Notes under the pieces: model-generated
What the model was told of the DNA's origin: nothing
Seen by the model: the letters and a program-made list of their open reading frames with translations, nothing else
Databases searched by the model: none
Origin: Hymenobacter sp. BRD128
Lineage (GTDB): Bacteria > Bacteroidota > Bacteroidia > Cytophagales > Hymenobacteraceae
DNA length: 64,000 nt
Assembly (NCBI RefSeq): GCF_013256625.1
Contig: NZ_CP053908.1
Span: 3,720,001 to 3,784,000, forward strand
Direction of reading: 5' to 3'
Shown: piece after piece, positions 33,293 through 43,845 of the stretch
How positions within the stretch are numbered: position 1 is the first letter of the stretch
Layout: every line of letters starts with the position of its first letter
Translations under genes and position numbers: made by a program

Positions 33293-34009
33293 GCCCGCCG
33301 CCGGTTTGCGGGCGCGGGTCATTTCGCGCTTGCCGGGCGGGCCAGGCAGCTTTTCAGTGAGCCAGCCGGCGGCCCGCAGGTTGCGCCGAAACTGACCCTG
33401 GGCGCAGTAGCTCACCAGCACCGCGCCGGGCGCGGCGGCGGCGTAGAGCTTAGCAAATATGGCCTCGGTCCACAGCTCGGGCTGCTTTTCGGGGGCGAAG
33501 GCGTCGAAATAGATAAGGTTGTAGTGATTAGCAGGCAAGGCGGCGTTTTGCACTTCGGCTAGCCGTTTGGTAAGGCTAAAAATGATTGTGAGGGCTAACG
33601 GCTCATTCCAGGGCGCAGTATGCAACTGTGCAAAGGCGTCGCGCAATGCAGGAATGTCTTCCCACTGTGGGGCAAGGGCAGCAACGGCAGCAGCAGGCAG
33701 AGGCATGGTTTCGTAGCCATCGTAAGCTACTGCCACGCAGTGTCTCCGAGCAGCTTTTAAGGTTAGCAGGGCATTGAGACCGGTGCCAAGGCCCACTTCC
33801 AGTACCTGTAGTGGGTAGTCCAGCTGACCACTGTTTTCCCACAAAAGCGGCTGTAATCCCGCCTCGATAAACACGTGCCGCGACTCCTGCGCCGCGCCGT
33901 GGCGCGAGTGGTAGTGCTCATCCAAGGCGGGCACGTAGAGCGTGGGCGAACCGTCGGCGGTGGTGCGCACCTCTATTTTTGACGCATAGTCAGCTTGCTC
34001 ACTGCTCAT
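33275..34009 (-). CDS. mnmD: tRNA 5-methylaminomethyl-2-thiouridine methyltransferase MnmD
   Basis: A 244-residue stand-alone version of the methyltransferase half of MnmC. It carries out the last methylation to mnm5s2U at tRNA position 34. The SAM-binding loop is LQVLEVGLGTGLNALLTLKA (about 68-87), followed by the acidic YDGYETMPL and the catalytic-region signature YFDAFAPEKQPELWTEAIF (about 165-183); the end has RRNLRAAGWLTEKLPGPPGK. The ATG at 34009 is preferred; the longer reading to 34153 overlaps the divergent thioesterase gene. The FAD-dependent half of MnmC is absent, as usual in this phylum. The stop codon lies inside a palindromic repeat. Confidence 0.92.
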   Translation of the reverse strand: MSSEQADYASKIEVRTTADGSPTLYVPALDEHYHSRHGAAQESRHVFIEAGLQPLLWENSGQLDYPLQVLEVGLGTGLNALLTLKAARRHCVAVAYDGYETMPLPAAAVAALAPQWEDIPALRDAFAQLHTAPWNEPLALTIIFSLTKRLAEVQNAALPANHYNLIYFDAFAPEKQPELWTEAIFAKLYAAAAPGAVLVSYCAQGQFRRNLRAAGWLTEKLPGPPGKREMTRARKPAAGSSADF

Positions 34010-34030
34010 GGTTACCTGTTCACTGAAAAA

Positions 34031-34453
34031 ATGCCCCGCGTAAAAGTAAGTTTGCCCGAAAGCTTCGGCTTCGCGGTGGAGATTCCCGTCCGCATCACCG
34101 ACCTCAATTACGGTGCCCACTTGGGCAACGATGCCTTGCTGAGCATCCTGCACGAGGCGCGGGTGCAGTTTCTAGCCAGCCTCGGCGCGGCCGAGTTCGA
34201 CCAGGCTAGCCAGCTAGGATTCATCATGGTCGATGTGGCGATAGAGTACAAGGGCGAGGCCTTTCACGGCGACGTGCTGCACATTAATCTGGCCGCTAAT
34301 GACCAGAATAAATACGGCTTCGACATCGTGTACCACGTCAAAAATCAATCCGGTAAGGAGATAGCCCGCGCCAAAACCGGCATGCTCTGTTTCGACTACA
34401 ACACCCGCAAGCTGCGTGCCCTACCCCCCCAGCTAGCGGCCAAACTCCGCTAG
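34031..34453 (+). CDS. Hotdog-fold acyl-CoA thioesterase
   Basis: A 140-residue single hotdog-domain thioesterase of the 4-hydroxybenzoyl-CoA thioesterase/YbgC type. The RITDLNYGAHLGNDALLSIL stretch (about 20-39) has the helix-start pattern of the family, although the catalytic Asp-x-x-x-H-x-N of YbgC is altered to D-L-N-Y-G-A-H-L-G-N. VAIEYKGEAFHGDVLHI and KTGMLCFDYNTRKL follow. It probably hydrolyses an acyl-CoA or acyl-ACP; the substrate is unknown. It is divergent from mnmD with a 21-base gap and 7 bases before the ThiE-like gene, with which it likely forms an operon. Confidence 0.82.
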   Translation: MPRVKVSLPESFGFAVEIPVRITDLNYGAHLGNDALLSILHEARVQFLASLGAAEFDQASQLGFIMVDVAIEYKGEAFHGDVLHINLAANDQNKYGFDIVYHVKNQSGKEIARAKTGMLCFDYNTRKLRALPPQLAAKLR

Positions 34454-34460
34454 CCCCGCC

Positions 34461-35072
34461 GTGTTTCGCCTCGTCGTCCTCACCGCGCCCACGGCCCCGC
34501 CCGAGGAGCCGCGCCTACTCACCGAGTTGCTGGCAACCGGCCTGGAGCGCCTGCACCTGCGCAAGCCCAGTTGGCCGGCCGAAGCGCTGGAAAACCTCAT
34601 TGAGGCTCTGCCGGTGCAGTTTCACTCGCGCTTAGTGCTGCACGGCCACCCCGAGTTGGTGCGGCGCTACGGGCTGGGCGGCTTGCACCTCACGGCCAGC
34701 CAGCGAGCAACTATTATGCGCCGCCCGGCGCTGTTACCTGGCCAAACGCTCTCCACGTCCTTCCACTCGCTGGCCGAAATAGCCCGCGCACGCCGCCGCT
34801 ACAACTACGTATTTCTAAGCCCCATTTTCGACAGCCTCAGCAAAGCGGGGTATGCCAGCAATTTTGACCTAACCACCGTGCGGGCTTTTTTACAAAAACG
34901 GGCGGCTAGCCCTACCCGCCAACCGCAGGTTGTGGCGCTAGGAGGCATTGATAGCCAAACTAGTAAGCTAGCGCGAACGGCGGGCTTTGCGGGAGCGGCA
35001 GTGCTCGGCGCAATTTGGCAAAGCCCCGACCCAGTAGCCGCGTTTCGGGAGTTGCGCGTGGGGCTGGGCTAG
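34461..35072 (+). CDS. Thiamine phosphate synthase-like protein (ThiE/TenI)
   Basis: A 203-residue TIM-barrel protein of the ThiE/TenI superfamily, started by GTG at 34461. It retains LERLHLRKPSWP, LHGHPELVRRYGLGGLHLT and VFLSPIFDSLSKAGY (about 117-131), which corresponds to the phosphate-binding GPIF loop of ThiE, then VVALGGIDSQTSK. The canonical QLR.K and GK.D signatures are weak, and a true ThiE is present in the thi cluster 3 kb away, so this copy may be TenI-like (a thiazole tautomerase) or have another role. It is 7 bases downstream of the thioesterase gene. The last third includes an insertion (KRAASPTRQPQ). Confidence 0.75.
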   Translation: MFRLVVLTAPTAPPEEPRLLTELLATGLERLHLRKPSWPAEALENLIEALPVQFHSRLVLHGHPELVRRYGLGGLHLTASQRATIMRRPALLPGQTLSTSFHSLAEIARARRRYNYVFLSPIFDSLSKAGYASNFDLTTVRAFLQKRAASPTRQPQVVALGGIDSQTSKLARTAGFAGAAVLGAIWQSPDPVAAFRELRVGLG

Positions 35073-35242
35073 CGACGGGCAAAAGCGACCGGCTCGCTTC
35101 CCTACCCTCCCCCCTAGCCGCGACCCAAAAAGCCGTTCGCCCCATCGTTGCCGTAGTAGGGAGTACCAAGTCCCTTAGCGCTAGCACGGCTAGTGGCAAT
35201 TAAACCAATAAGCCCTCTCTACCAATCTCTTATCCCACCCCA

Positions 35243-36256
35243 ATGCAATACGGTATGTGCTTTGATGGCAGCGTGGTGCGCGGCCGCGGCGACGATGGCC
35301 GCCCCCTACACTTCTCCAATACCCGCGCCACGGGCCACGTCGAGCACGCCGAGTTTCACTACCGCCGAGCGCGCCAGATGGGCCTCACCCTCTTCCGCGA
35401 TACCATCCTCTGGGACGAAGCCCGCCGCCAGCCCGACTACGCCTGGCTCGACCGCCTGCAAGCCCTCAGTCACGGCCAGATAGAGCTGGTACTGAACCAC
35501 TACGCCCTGCCCGAGTGGCTAGATGAGGCCAGCTTTTGGGGCGAAAGCGCGGCCACCGCCATGTACGAGCTGAGCTACCAGGTGGCGCGGCGCTACCCGG
35601 GCGCGTTTCGCAGCTACAATGTGGGCGCCGAGCTGGGCATCTGGACCGATTGGATTGCGGCCCCCAACAACCGGCAGTGGCCCTTCGGCAACCGCTCGTG
35701 GTGGGACGTGTACCGCCAAACCAGCGCCATTACCATCGCCATCGCCCGGGGCCTCAAGGCTGGCGACCCCACCTGCCGCACCGCCATGAGCGAGCCCTGG
35801 GGCTGGGACCCTGCCGTGCCTTGGGCCGACCAGGCCCGGCCCTTCGCCACCCTGCTGGGGCAGCCCGATGAGGTGGCGGTGGCGAATAATTGCTTTACCT
35901 GGCAGCAGGGTCACGCCGGCCTGCTCGACATCGTGGGCCTCAATATTTACTTCGAAAACGACATCCCCGGTATGCTAGCGGCAGCCCGGCGGCTCTTCCC
36001 CGCCCAGCACGTAGTCGTGGCCGAAACCGGCAACCTGCTCCGCCCCGATTGCCACCCGCCCGCCCTGTGGTGGGCCAAGTTCGAGGCCCTGGCCGAGCCC
36101 GACCTGGAAGTGAGCTGGAGCCCCGGCCTCACCATGCTTACCCACGAGCTGGGCGAGCGCATGGCCGGCAACCTACTCAGCGAGGACGGCACCACGCACT
36201 GGCTGCGCCCCGATTTGGTGCCAGGTGCCCGGCAGCCGGCGCAGGTGCTGGGCTAG
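35243..36256 (+). CDS. Putative clan GH-A (TIM-barrel) glycosidase
   Basis: A 337-residue protein with no signal peptide. The fold pattern is that of clan GH-A: QYGMCFDG at the first strand, MGLTLFRDTILWDE, ELVLNHYALPEWLDEASFW, then SYNVGAELGIWTDWIAAPNN (about 128-147) with a Glu in the position of the acid/base, and HVVVAETGNLLRPD (about 253-266) with a Glu in the position of the nucleophile. MSEPWGWDP could supply a further active-site residue. Family 1-like or 5-like enzymes are the nearest idea, but I could not place it in a numbered family. It is cytoplasmic by prediction. It is convergent with thiH, with 12 bases between the stops. Confidence 0.6.
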   Translation: MQYGMCFDGSVVRGRGDDGRPLHFSNTRATGHVEHAEFHYRRARQMGLTLFRDTILWDEARRQPDYAWLDRLQALSHGQIELVLNHYALPEWLDEASFWGESAATAMYELSYQVARRYPGAFRSYNVGAELGIWTDWIAAPNNRQWPFGNRSWWDVYRQTSAITIAIARGLKAGDPTCRTAMSEPWGWDPAVPWADQARPFATLLGQPDEVAVANNCFTWQQGHAGLLDIVGLNIYFENDIPGMLAAARRLFPAQHVVVAETGNLLRPDCHPPALWWAKFEALAEPDLEVSWSPGLTMLTHELGERMAGNLLSEDGTTHWLRPDLVPGARQPAQVLG

Positions 36257-36268
36257 CTCCTACCCCCG

Positions 36269-37378
36269 CTAGGCCAGCGCCGCGTCCCAATCCTTCCACA
36301 CTGGCTCGTAGCCCTGGCGGCGCAGCATGGCGGCTATTTCGGCCGGACTGCGCTCATCGGAAATCTCGAACTGCTCCAGCGACTCGGGCGCCACCGCGTA
36401 GCCGCCCGGATTGGTCTTCGAACCCGCGCTAATACTGGTGATGCCTAGTTTGATAACCTGGTCGCGGAAGGCCGGGTTTTCGCGGGTTGAGAGCGATAGC
36501 TCGACTTCTTCATTCAGCAGGCGGTAGGCGCAAATGAGCTGCACCAGCTCGCGGTCGCTCATTTCCACCTTGGGCTGAAGCAGGCCCTCGGCCGGCCGCA
36601 GGCGCGGGAAAGAGAGGCTGTACTTGGTCTGCCAGTAGGTCTTTTCGAGGTAGTCGAGGTGCAGCGCGGTATAGAAGCAGTCGGTGCGCCAGTCCTCCAG
36701 GCCGATGAGCACCCCTAGCCCCATCTTGTGGATGCCGGCCCGGCCGAGGCGGTCGGGCGTATCGAGGCGGTACTGGAAGTTAGACTTTTTGCCTTTGGGG
36801 TGGTGCTTTTTGTAGTCCTCTTGGTGGTAAGTTTCCTGGTACACCAGCACCGTATTAAGGCCTTCGGGAATGAGGCGCTCGTAGTCGGCTTGGTCGAGCG
36901 GCTGCACCTCCATCGACAAATGAGCGAAGTGCGGGCGCAGGGTTTTTAACGCTTTCTCCAAGTAATCGACGCCCACCGTCTGGTTGGCTTCGCCCGTCAC
37001 GAGCAGCACGTGGCCGTAGCCCCAGTCCTTGAGCACGGCCGCTTCAGTTAACATCTCCACGCTACTCAGGGTACGCCGTTTTAGCTTGTTATCGAGGCTA
37101 AAGCCGCAATAGGTGCAGATATTCTGGCACTCATTACTCAAGTACAGCGGCACATACAGCTGCATGGTATTGCCAAAGCGATTGCGCGTGAGGCGATGGC
37201 TAGCCTGCGCCATCTGCTCCAGGTAAGGCGCGGCGGCGGGCGAGATGAGCGCCTTAAAATCGTCGAGCGTGCGGCGCGGCGCGGCTAGGGCGCGCTCCAC
37301 GTCGGCCGCCGTTTTGGCGTAGATACTGGCCTTGACATCGTCCCACGGGTGGGCCTCAAAAACGGGGCGAAAGCTCAT
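36269..37378 (-). CDS. thiH: 2-iminoacetate synthase ThiH
   Basis: A 369-residue radical SAM tyrosine lyase that makes 2-iminoacetate for thiazole formation by ThiG. The cluster motif is CQNICTYCGFSLDNKL (Cys spacing 3 and 2, about 84-98), followed by LVTGEANQTVGVDYLEKAL and GLGVLIGLEDWRTDCF. The ending ISAGSKTNPGGYAVAPES is typical. Length is standard. It is the last thi gene on the minus strand, separated from thiG by a short palindrome and about 90 bases. thiF, which usually sits beside thiH in Bacteroidota, is missing: the next gene is the convergent glycosidase. Confidence 0.97.
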   Translation of the reverse strand: MSFRPVFEAHPWDDVKASIYAKTAADVERALAAPRRTLDDFKALISPAAAPYLEQMAQASHRLTRNRFGNTMQLYVPLYLSNECQNICTYCGFSLDNKLKRRTLSSVEMLTEAAVLKDWGYGHVLLVTGEANQTVGVDYLEKALKTLRPHFAHLSMEVQPLDQADYERLIPEGLNTVLVYQETYHQEDYKKHHPKGKKSNFQYRLDTPDRLGRAGIHKMGLGVLIGLEDWRTDCFYTALHLDYLEKTYWQTKYSLSFPRLRPAEGLLQPKVEMSDRELVQLICAYRLLNEEVELSLSTRENPAFRDQVIKLGITSISAGSKTNPGGYAVAPESLEQFEISDERSPAEIAAMLRRQGYEPVWKDWDAALA

Positions 37379-37402
37379 CTGATAACGACTAGTGACTACT
37401 AA

Positions 37403-37446
37403 ACTCGCCTGTCATTGCGAGCGCAGCGCGGCAATGACAGGCGAGT
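37403..37446. repeat. Short palindrome (GTCATTGCGAG family) between thiG and thiH
   Basis: Perfect 16-base arms (37403-37418 and 37431-37446), ACTCGCCTGTCATTGC and its complement, with a 12-base loop GAGCGCAGCGCG. The arm shares GTCATTGCGAGC with the long repeat at 13698. In the thi transcript it would form a stable hairpin between thiG and thiH that could slow or stop polymerase and lower thiH expression. Confidence 0.88.
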
Positions 37447-37468
37447 TATCGGGATAAATTATTGGCAA

Positions 37469-38248
37469 TCAATCCAAGAAAGCAGTGAGCGGCGAGCTGG
37501 CCACCGCCTCGGCGTGCGCCACCGGCGCGGCCAGCCGCGCCTCATAGGCCAGCCGACCGGCCTCCACGGCCGTTCTAAATGCGTGCGCCATAGCCACCGG
37601 CTGCCCGGCCACGGCGATGGCCGTGTTCACGAGCACCGCATCGGCGCCTATTTCCAGCGCCGCCGCCGCGTGCGAGGGCGCGCCGATGCCCGCATCCACC
37701 ACCACCGGCACCTTGCTCTGGCCGATTATTATTTCCAAAAACTCCTTAGTCAGCAGCCCTTTATTGGAGCCGATGGGCGAGCCTAGCGGCATCACGGCGG
37801 CTACGCCCACTTCTTCGAGGCGCTTGCACAGCACCGGGTCGGCGTGGATGTAGGGCAGCACCACGAAGCCCATCTTCACCAGCTCCTCGGCGGCTTTCAG
37901 GGTTTCGATGGGGTCGGGCAGCAGGTACTTGGGGTCGGGGTGAATTTCGAGCTTGAGCCAATTAGTTTCCAACGCCTCGCGGGCTAGCTGGGCAGCGAAA
38001 ACCGCCTCCTTGGCGGTGCGCACGCCCGAGGTATTAGGCAGTAGGCTGAACTGCGGGTGCCCGAGGTGGCGCAGGATATCGTCGTTGGTATCGGCCACGT
38101 CGACGCGCTTAAGGGCCACCGTCACCAGCTCCGAGCCGGAAGCTAACAGGGCCTCTTCCATCAGGGCCGACGAGCTGAACTTGCCCGTGCCCGTGAATAG
38201 CCGCGAGGTGAACGTGCGGCCAGCAATTACCAGCGGTTGAGTTTTCAT
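37469..38248 (-). CDS. thiG: Thiazole synthase ThiG
   Basis: A 259-residue TIM-barrel enzyme that joins deoxyxylulose phosphate, 2-iminoacetate and ThiS thiocarboxylate into the thiazole phosphate. Conserved parts: [15 protein letters not shown] (about 11-25), the Schiff-base Lys in [12 protein letters not shown] (about 41-52), [34 protein letters not shown] and [20 protein letters not shown]. The C-terminal tail ([18 protein letters not shown]) is normal. Its ATG overlaps the thiE stop (ATGA). The cluster is controlled by the TPP riboswitch at 41.9 kb. Confidence 0.97.
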   Translation of the reverse strand: MKTQPLVIAGRTFTSRLFTGTGKFSSSALMEEALLASGSELVTVALKRVDVADTNDDILRHLGHPQFSLLPNTSGVRTAKEAVFAAQLAREALETNWLKLEIHPDPKYLLPDPIETLKAAEELVKMGFVVLPYIHADPVLCKRLEEVGVAAVMPLGSPIGSNKGLLTKEFLEIIIGQSKVPVVVDAGIGAPSHAAAALEIGADAVLVNTAIAVAGQPVAMAHAFRTAVEAGRLAYEARLAAPVAHAEAVASSPLTAFLD

Positions 38249-38877
38249 AAGCTTGCTATTGACTGAGGGCTAGATACTTCTTCCACAAAAAGCTGGGCCG
38301 CCTCCGTAGGGTTAGCCGCGCCACCAATGGCCCCCGACACGGCCACGCCATGCAAACCGGCGGCTAGTAACTCCGCCACATCGGCCAGCCCTACCCCTCC
38401 GATACCGACCACCGGCGTCGTGAAACCAGCTGCCCGGCACTGCGCCATGATTTCGGCGTAGCCACTTAGCCCCAGAATCGGACTTAGCTTTTCCTTGGTC
38501 GTGGTGAAGCGAAACGGCCCTAGCCCGATGTACTCAACGCCGGCCGCCACTAGCCCCTCAATATCGGCAAACGTGTTAGCGGTGCCGCCGATAACAAAGT
38601 CCGGCCCTAGCAGCGCCCGCGCCTCGGCCGGCGGCATATCCTGCTTGCCCAGGTGCACGCCATCGGCGCCGATTTCGAGGGCTAGCGCCGGGTTGTCGTT
38701 GAGAATGAAGGTGGCGCCGTGGTGGCGGCAGACTACCTGCACGTCGAGGGCGCGCTGCTTCCACTCGGCGGCCGGCAGGTTTTTAACCCGCAGCTGCACC
38801 CAATTCACCCTGCCCCGGCAAGCCAGCTCGGCCGCCTGGGCGCTCGTCGTAATATACTGTAGCCGACTGATTTTCAT
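38245..38877 (-). CDS. thiE: Thiamine phosphate synthase
   Basis: A 210-residue ThiE that condenses the pyrimidine pyrophosphate with thiazole phosphate. All signatures are clear: [11 protein letters not shown] (about 25-35), [20 protein letters not shown] with [24 protein letters not shown], and [20 protein letters not shown] with the phosphate and pyrophosphate loop. It ends [19 protein letters not shown]. The start at 38877 ([10 protein letters not shown]) overlaps the thiD stop; the upstream reading to 38910 is not needed. This is the canonical enzyme, as opposed to the diverged homologue at 34.5 kb. Confidence 0.95.
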   Translation of the reverse strand: MKISRLQYITTSAQAAELACRGRVNWVQLRVKNLPAAEWKQRALDVQVVCRHHGATFILNDNPALALEIGADGVHLGKQDMPPAEARALLGPDFVIGGTANTFADIEGLVAAGVEYIGLGPFRFTTTKEKLSPILGLSGYAEIMAQCRAAGFTTPVVGIGGVGLADVAELLAAGLHGVAVSGAIGGAANPTEAAQLFVEEVSSPQSIASL

Positions 38878-39629
38878 AATACTTCTAAAAAAGAATGATA
38901 CCCTAGCCATGTATCGTTGCTGCCCAAAAAGGCGGCCGTGTAGGTCTTACCCTGCCAGCAGGCTTCGGGCAAGTCGTCGCCCAGCGCCAGCCGGGCCAAG
39001 ATGGCGGCCGACAGCACGCAGCCGCTGCCGTGCTTCTCGCCGTGCGGCAGGCGGGGGCTAGCCAGCGTGTGGCGCACCTCGGGCATGAGCAGCACGTCGG
39101 TGGCAAAGTCGCCCTCGGCGTGGCCACCTTTCAGCAGCACCGGGCACCAGACGGCCAGTGTTTCGGCGGCGGCCTCGGGGCTAGCGGCGGGCAGCAGGCG
39201 CAGCGCCTCGGGCCGGTTGGGGGTGAGGAGTGCCAGCTCGCAGCAAATGGCTTGCAGCAGTTCGATGTCGGGCCGGGCGTGAAACTCGTAGCCGGCCGTG
39301 GCCTGTAGCACCGGGTCCCAGATGAGTTGCACAGCTGGGTTATATGCTTTGAGCCAGCGAATTAACTCCAGCAGCAGTGGCAAACTTTCGAAAAGACCAA
39401 TTTTGATAAACTTGACCGGAAACCGCACCAGCAATAGTTGAACTTGGTCCTGAATGTCGGCCAGCGGCACCCAGTTCACGCGCTCAAACGCCACGTCGTT
39501 CTGCACCGTGAGGGCGGTGCAAGCGGCTAGCCCATACACGCCGCTAGCCTCCATTGTCTTGACATCGGCCAGCACGCCGGCCCCGGCGCTGGGGTCGAAG
39601 CCGGCAATGGTGAGGGCGTAAGGGCGCAT
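38874..39629 (-). CDS. thiD: Hydroxymethylpyrimidine/phosphomethylpyrimidine kinase
   Basis: A 251-residue ribokinase-fold kinase that phosphorylates HMP and HMP phosphate. The N-terminal LTIAGFDPSAGAGVLADVKT (about 6-25) is the substrate-binding motif, KFIKIGLFES follows, and the anion hole is in HGEKHGSGCVLSAAILARLA (about 194-213). Length is slightly shorter than E. coli ThiD but normal for the phylum. The stop overlaps the thiE start (ATGA). It is separated from thiC by a palindromic repeat of about 75 bases. Confidence 0.93.
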   Translation of the reverse strand: MRPYALTIAGFDPSAGAGVLADVKTMEASGVYGLAACTALTVQNDVAFERVNWVPLADIQDQVQLLLVRFPVKFIKIGLFESLPLLLELIRWLKAYNPAVQLIWDPVLQATAGYEFHARPDIELLQAICCELALLTPNRPEALRLLPAASPEAAAETLAVWCPVLLKGGHAEGDFATDVLLMPEVRHTLASPRLPHGEKHGSGCVLSAAILARLALGDDLPEACWQGKTYTAAFLGSNDTWLGYHSFLEVL

Positions 39630-39638
39630 AAGAAAGAT

Positions 39639-39714
39639 GTAGCGTGGACGCTGCGAGTCCGCGCGTGGTAACGTTGAGATGATAACACGCGCGGACTCGC
39701 AGAGGCCACGCTAC
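39639..39714. repeat. Palindromic repeat (GTAGCGTGGAC variant) between thiC and thiD
   Basis: Arms of 28 bases (39639-39666 and 39687-39714) pair with two mismatches; the arm begins GTAGCGTGGACGCTGCGAGT. The 20-base loop is AT-richer than the arms. It is related to the repeats at 33226 and 59161 in the GTAGCG(C/T)GGAC outer part and the AGTCCGCG end. It lies inside the thi operon, 6 bases after the thiC stop, and would act on the transcript between thiC and thiD. Confidence 0.9.
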
Positions 39715-39720
39715 CTAGCG

Positions 39721-41842
<2,122 letters not shown>

Positions 41843-41937
41843 GCAACTAGCACTAGTTGAGACAATGGGAAGTCCATAAACAATAGGCGGCGCCAGCCAC
41901 GGCTAGCCCCGTAAGGCAGCCGCAAAGCGGTCCAGTA

Positions 41938-42014
41938 CTTTTCCCTTCGCCAGCATTACCTGGTTCAGGTTCGGAGGGTATCGTCTCAGCCTTGCTCGCG
42001 CAAAGCACCCCTAA
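41938..42014 (-). promoter_or_regulatory. TPP riboswitch
   Basis: Read on the minus strand the segment has the conserved THI-box parts in order: AGGGGTGC, GGCTGAGA, ATACCCTCCGAACCTGAAC, CAGGTAATGCTGGCGAAGGG. These form the pyrimidine-sensing (CTGAGA) and pyrophosphate-sensing arms of the thiamine pyrophosphate riboswitch. It ends about 95 bases before the thiS start. In high TPP it is expected to shut down thiS-thiC and the genes behind them. A weak promoter match, TACCTTCG on the minus strand at 42027-42034, lies just upstream. Confidence 0.95.
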
Positions 42015-42173
42015 AGTTTACAGTGGCGAAGGTAGGCGGCGAATTATGAGCGTTGGTTGAATCAGGCCGGTTTTGCCGAAATTTTATTCAACGCCACAGC
42101 GAGCAGCAATTCATGCCAGTTTGCTTTTTGCTAAGGAAGTATACTTTTATCAAATCTTTATTCTCTTACTCGC

Positions 42174-42632
42174 ATGGGCCCATTTTTACAAAATTCCCTT
42201 CGACTAGCTCTGTCATATTGCGCTGCATTTTTCGTTATACAACCAGTGGCGGCGCAAACTGCTGCTATGCCAGCCAAAGTGTATGCTTACGTGGAGCAAA
42301 TGCCTCATTTGCCTGGCGACAATAGCATGGCAGGGATAGTGAAAGCTATTCAGCAACACGTCGTTTATCCGCCCGATGCATTGCGCGAGCAGGTACAAGG
42401 CCGCATATTCGTCACATTTGTGGTAGCTGCTGACGGTCAGGAGCAACACGTGGCAATTGTTAAAGGTCTCCGGCCCGACTGCGATTCGGCAGTGGTGTGG
42501 GCGGTTCGCCAGCTACCACGGTTTGAGCCTGGTATCAACAAAGGGGAACCAGTGGCCGTGAGCTTCACCGCACCGGTTAACTTCGCCATCACGGCTCCTA
42601 GTCCACGTAAGCCTGGGTTGACACCTCGCTAG
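42174..42632 (+). CDS. TonB C-terminal domain protein, secreted
   Basis: A 152-residue protein with a signal peptide (to about residue 28, VIQPVAAQ). The TonB C-terminal domain (about 55-135) is seen as IVKAIQQHVVYPPDALREQV, GRIFVTFVVAADGQEQHVAI and VVWAVRQLPRFEPGINKGEP. True TonB proteins have a membrane anchor and a Pro-rich linker; here a cleavable signal is more likely, so the domain would be free in the periplasm. Such short proteins are common in Bacteroidetes. It is a single gene located between the TPP riboswitch region and rlmN. Coding sequence is somewhat richer in AT than nearby genes. Confidence 0.82.
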   Translation: MGPFLQNSLRLALSYCAAFFVIQPVAAQTAAMPAKVYAYVEQMPHLPGDNSMAGIVKAIQQHVVYPPDALREQVQGRIFVTFVVAADGQEQHVAIVKGLRPDCDSAVVWAVRQLPRFEPGINKGEPVAVSFTAPVNFAITAPSPRKPGLTPR

Positions 42633-42698
42633 CCGCCGAGACATTTATACAATTAACCAAAGCAGGTAGTAGTGGGAACCCAACGCGTTGGCTGTTTG

Positions 42699-42706
42699 TA
42701 TCTTTG
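42699..42706 (+). promoter_or_regulatory. Putative minus-7 box directly before rlmN
   Basis: TATCTTTG fits TAnnTTTG and ends 4 bases before the rlmN ATG at 42711. If it is active, the rlmN messenger would have almost no leader. No TTG box at the right distance was seen. Confidence 0.4.
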
Positions 42707-42710
42707 CCCT

Positions 42711-43784
42711 ATGTTACTGGAACTCGAACTCGCCCCCGCTAAACGCGACATCCGCAAAACCTCGCCCGACGACCTCAAGGCGTTTATGGTGGAGCATGGT
42801 GAAAAGCCGTTCCGCGCCAAGCAGGTGACGGAGTGGCTGTGGAAGAACACGGCCGGCTCGTTTGAGGAAATGAACAACATCTCGCTGAGCACCCGCGAGT
42901 TGCTAGCCCGCCACTTCGTGATAAACGGCGTGGCCGTGCAAAACCAGCAGCTCAGCAATGACGGCACTATTAAGTCGGCTTTCCGGCTGCACGATGGCAA
43001 CATTGTGGAGGGCGTGCTCATTCCGCACGACACGCGCATGACGGCCTGCATCAGCAGCCAGGTGGGCTGCTCGCTCACGTGTAAGTTTTGCGCCACCGGC
43101 TACATGGACCGCAAGCGCAACCTCGACGCGGCCGAGATTTACGACCAAGTGGTGCGCATTCGGGAGCAGTGCGAGGCCCAGTACGGCACGCCGCTCACCA
43201 ACATCGTGTACATGGGCATGGGCGAGCCGCTACTCAACTACGCCAACGTGGTAGAAAGCGTGCGCCGCATCACCGCCCCCGACGGCCTGAACATGGCCCC
43301 GCGCCGCATCACCATCAGCACGGCCGGCATCGCCAAGATGATAAAGAAGCTGGCTGATGATGACGTGAAGGCCAACCTCGCCCTGAGCCTGCACGCGCCC
43401 AACGACACGAAGCGCAACGAGATTATGCCCATCAACGAGGCCAACTCGCTGGCGGCCCTCAAGGACGCGCTGCAATACTACCACCAGAAAACCGGCCGCA
43501 AAGTCACCTACGAATACATTGTGTTCGAGAACTTTAACGATGGCCTGGAGGATGCCGCCGAGCTCTACACCATCTCGAAGTGGCTGCCCTGCAAGATTAA
43601 CCTCATCGAGTATAACCCCATCGAAAACGCGGCTTACCAGAACGCGGAGGCCGATAAAATCACGGCCTTTCACAAGTATCTGGCCGACCGCGGCGTGCAA
43701 ACCAACATCCGCCGCAGCCGGGGCAAGGACATTGATGCCGCCTGCGGGCAGCTCGCCAACAAGGAGAAGGCAGAAGCAGCGTAG
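42711..43784 (+). CDS. rlmN: Dual-specificity RNA methyltransferase RlmN
   Basis: A 357-residue radical SAM enzyme that methylates C2 of adenine in 23S rRNA (A2503) and in some tRNAs (A37). The cluster motif is CSLTCKFCATGYMDRKRN (Cys spacing 3 and 2, about 112-129); a conserved C-terminal methyl-carrying Cys lies in DIDAACGQLA (about 346). GMGEPLLNYANVVESVRRI and ITISTAGIAKMIKKLAD are also present. I chose the ATG at 42711 (MLLELELAP), which follows a TATCTTTG box; the longer start at 42672 lies before that box. A strong terminator follows. Confidence 0.97.
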   Translation: MLLELELAPAKRDIRKTSPDDLKAFMVEHGEKPFRAKQVTEWLWKNTAGSFEEMNNISLSTRELLARHFVINGVAVQNQQLSNDGTIKSAFRLHDGNIVEGVLIPHDTRMTACISSQVGCSLTCKFCATGYMDRKRNLDAAEIYDQVVRIREQCEAQYGTPLTNIVYMGMGEPLLNYANVVESVRRITAPDGLNMAPRRITISTAGIAKMIKKLADDDVKANLALSLHAPNDTKRNEIMPINEANSLAALKDALQYYHQKTGRKVTYEYIVFENFNDGLEDAAELYTISKWLPCKINLIEYNPIENAAYQNAEADKITAFHKYLADRGVQTNIRRSRGKDIDAACGQLANKEKAEAA

Positions 43785-43800
43785 CCCGCGCGCTTATTAC

Positions 43801-43839
43801 ACAAAACCCCCGCTGCCGGCCTGGCAGCGGGGGTTTTGT
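43801..43839. terminator. Strong bidirectional intrinsic terminator
   Basis: A 17-base perfect stem (ACAAAACCCCCGCTGCC and its complement) with a 5-base loop, flanked by A and T runs. It serves the convergent rlmN gene and the secreted-protein gene at 43846. Confidence 0.93.
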
Positions 43840-43845
43840 GTGGTA

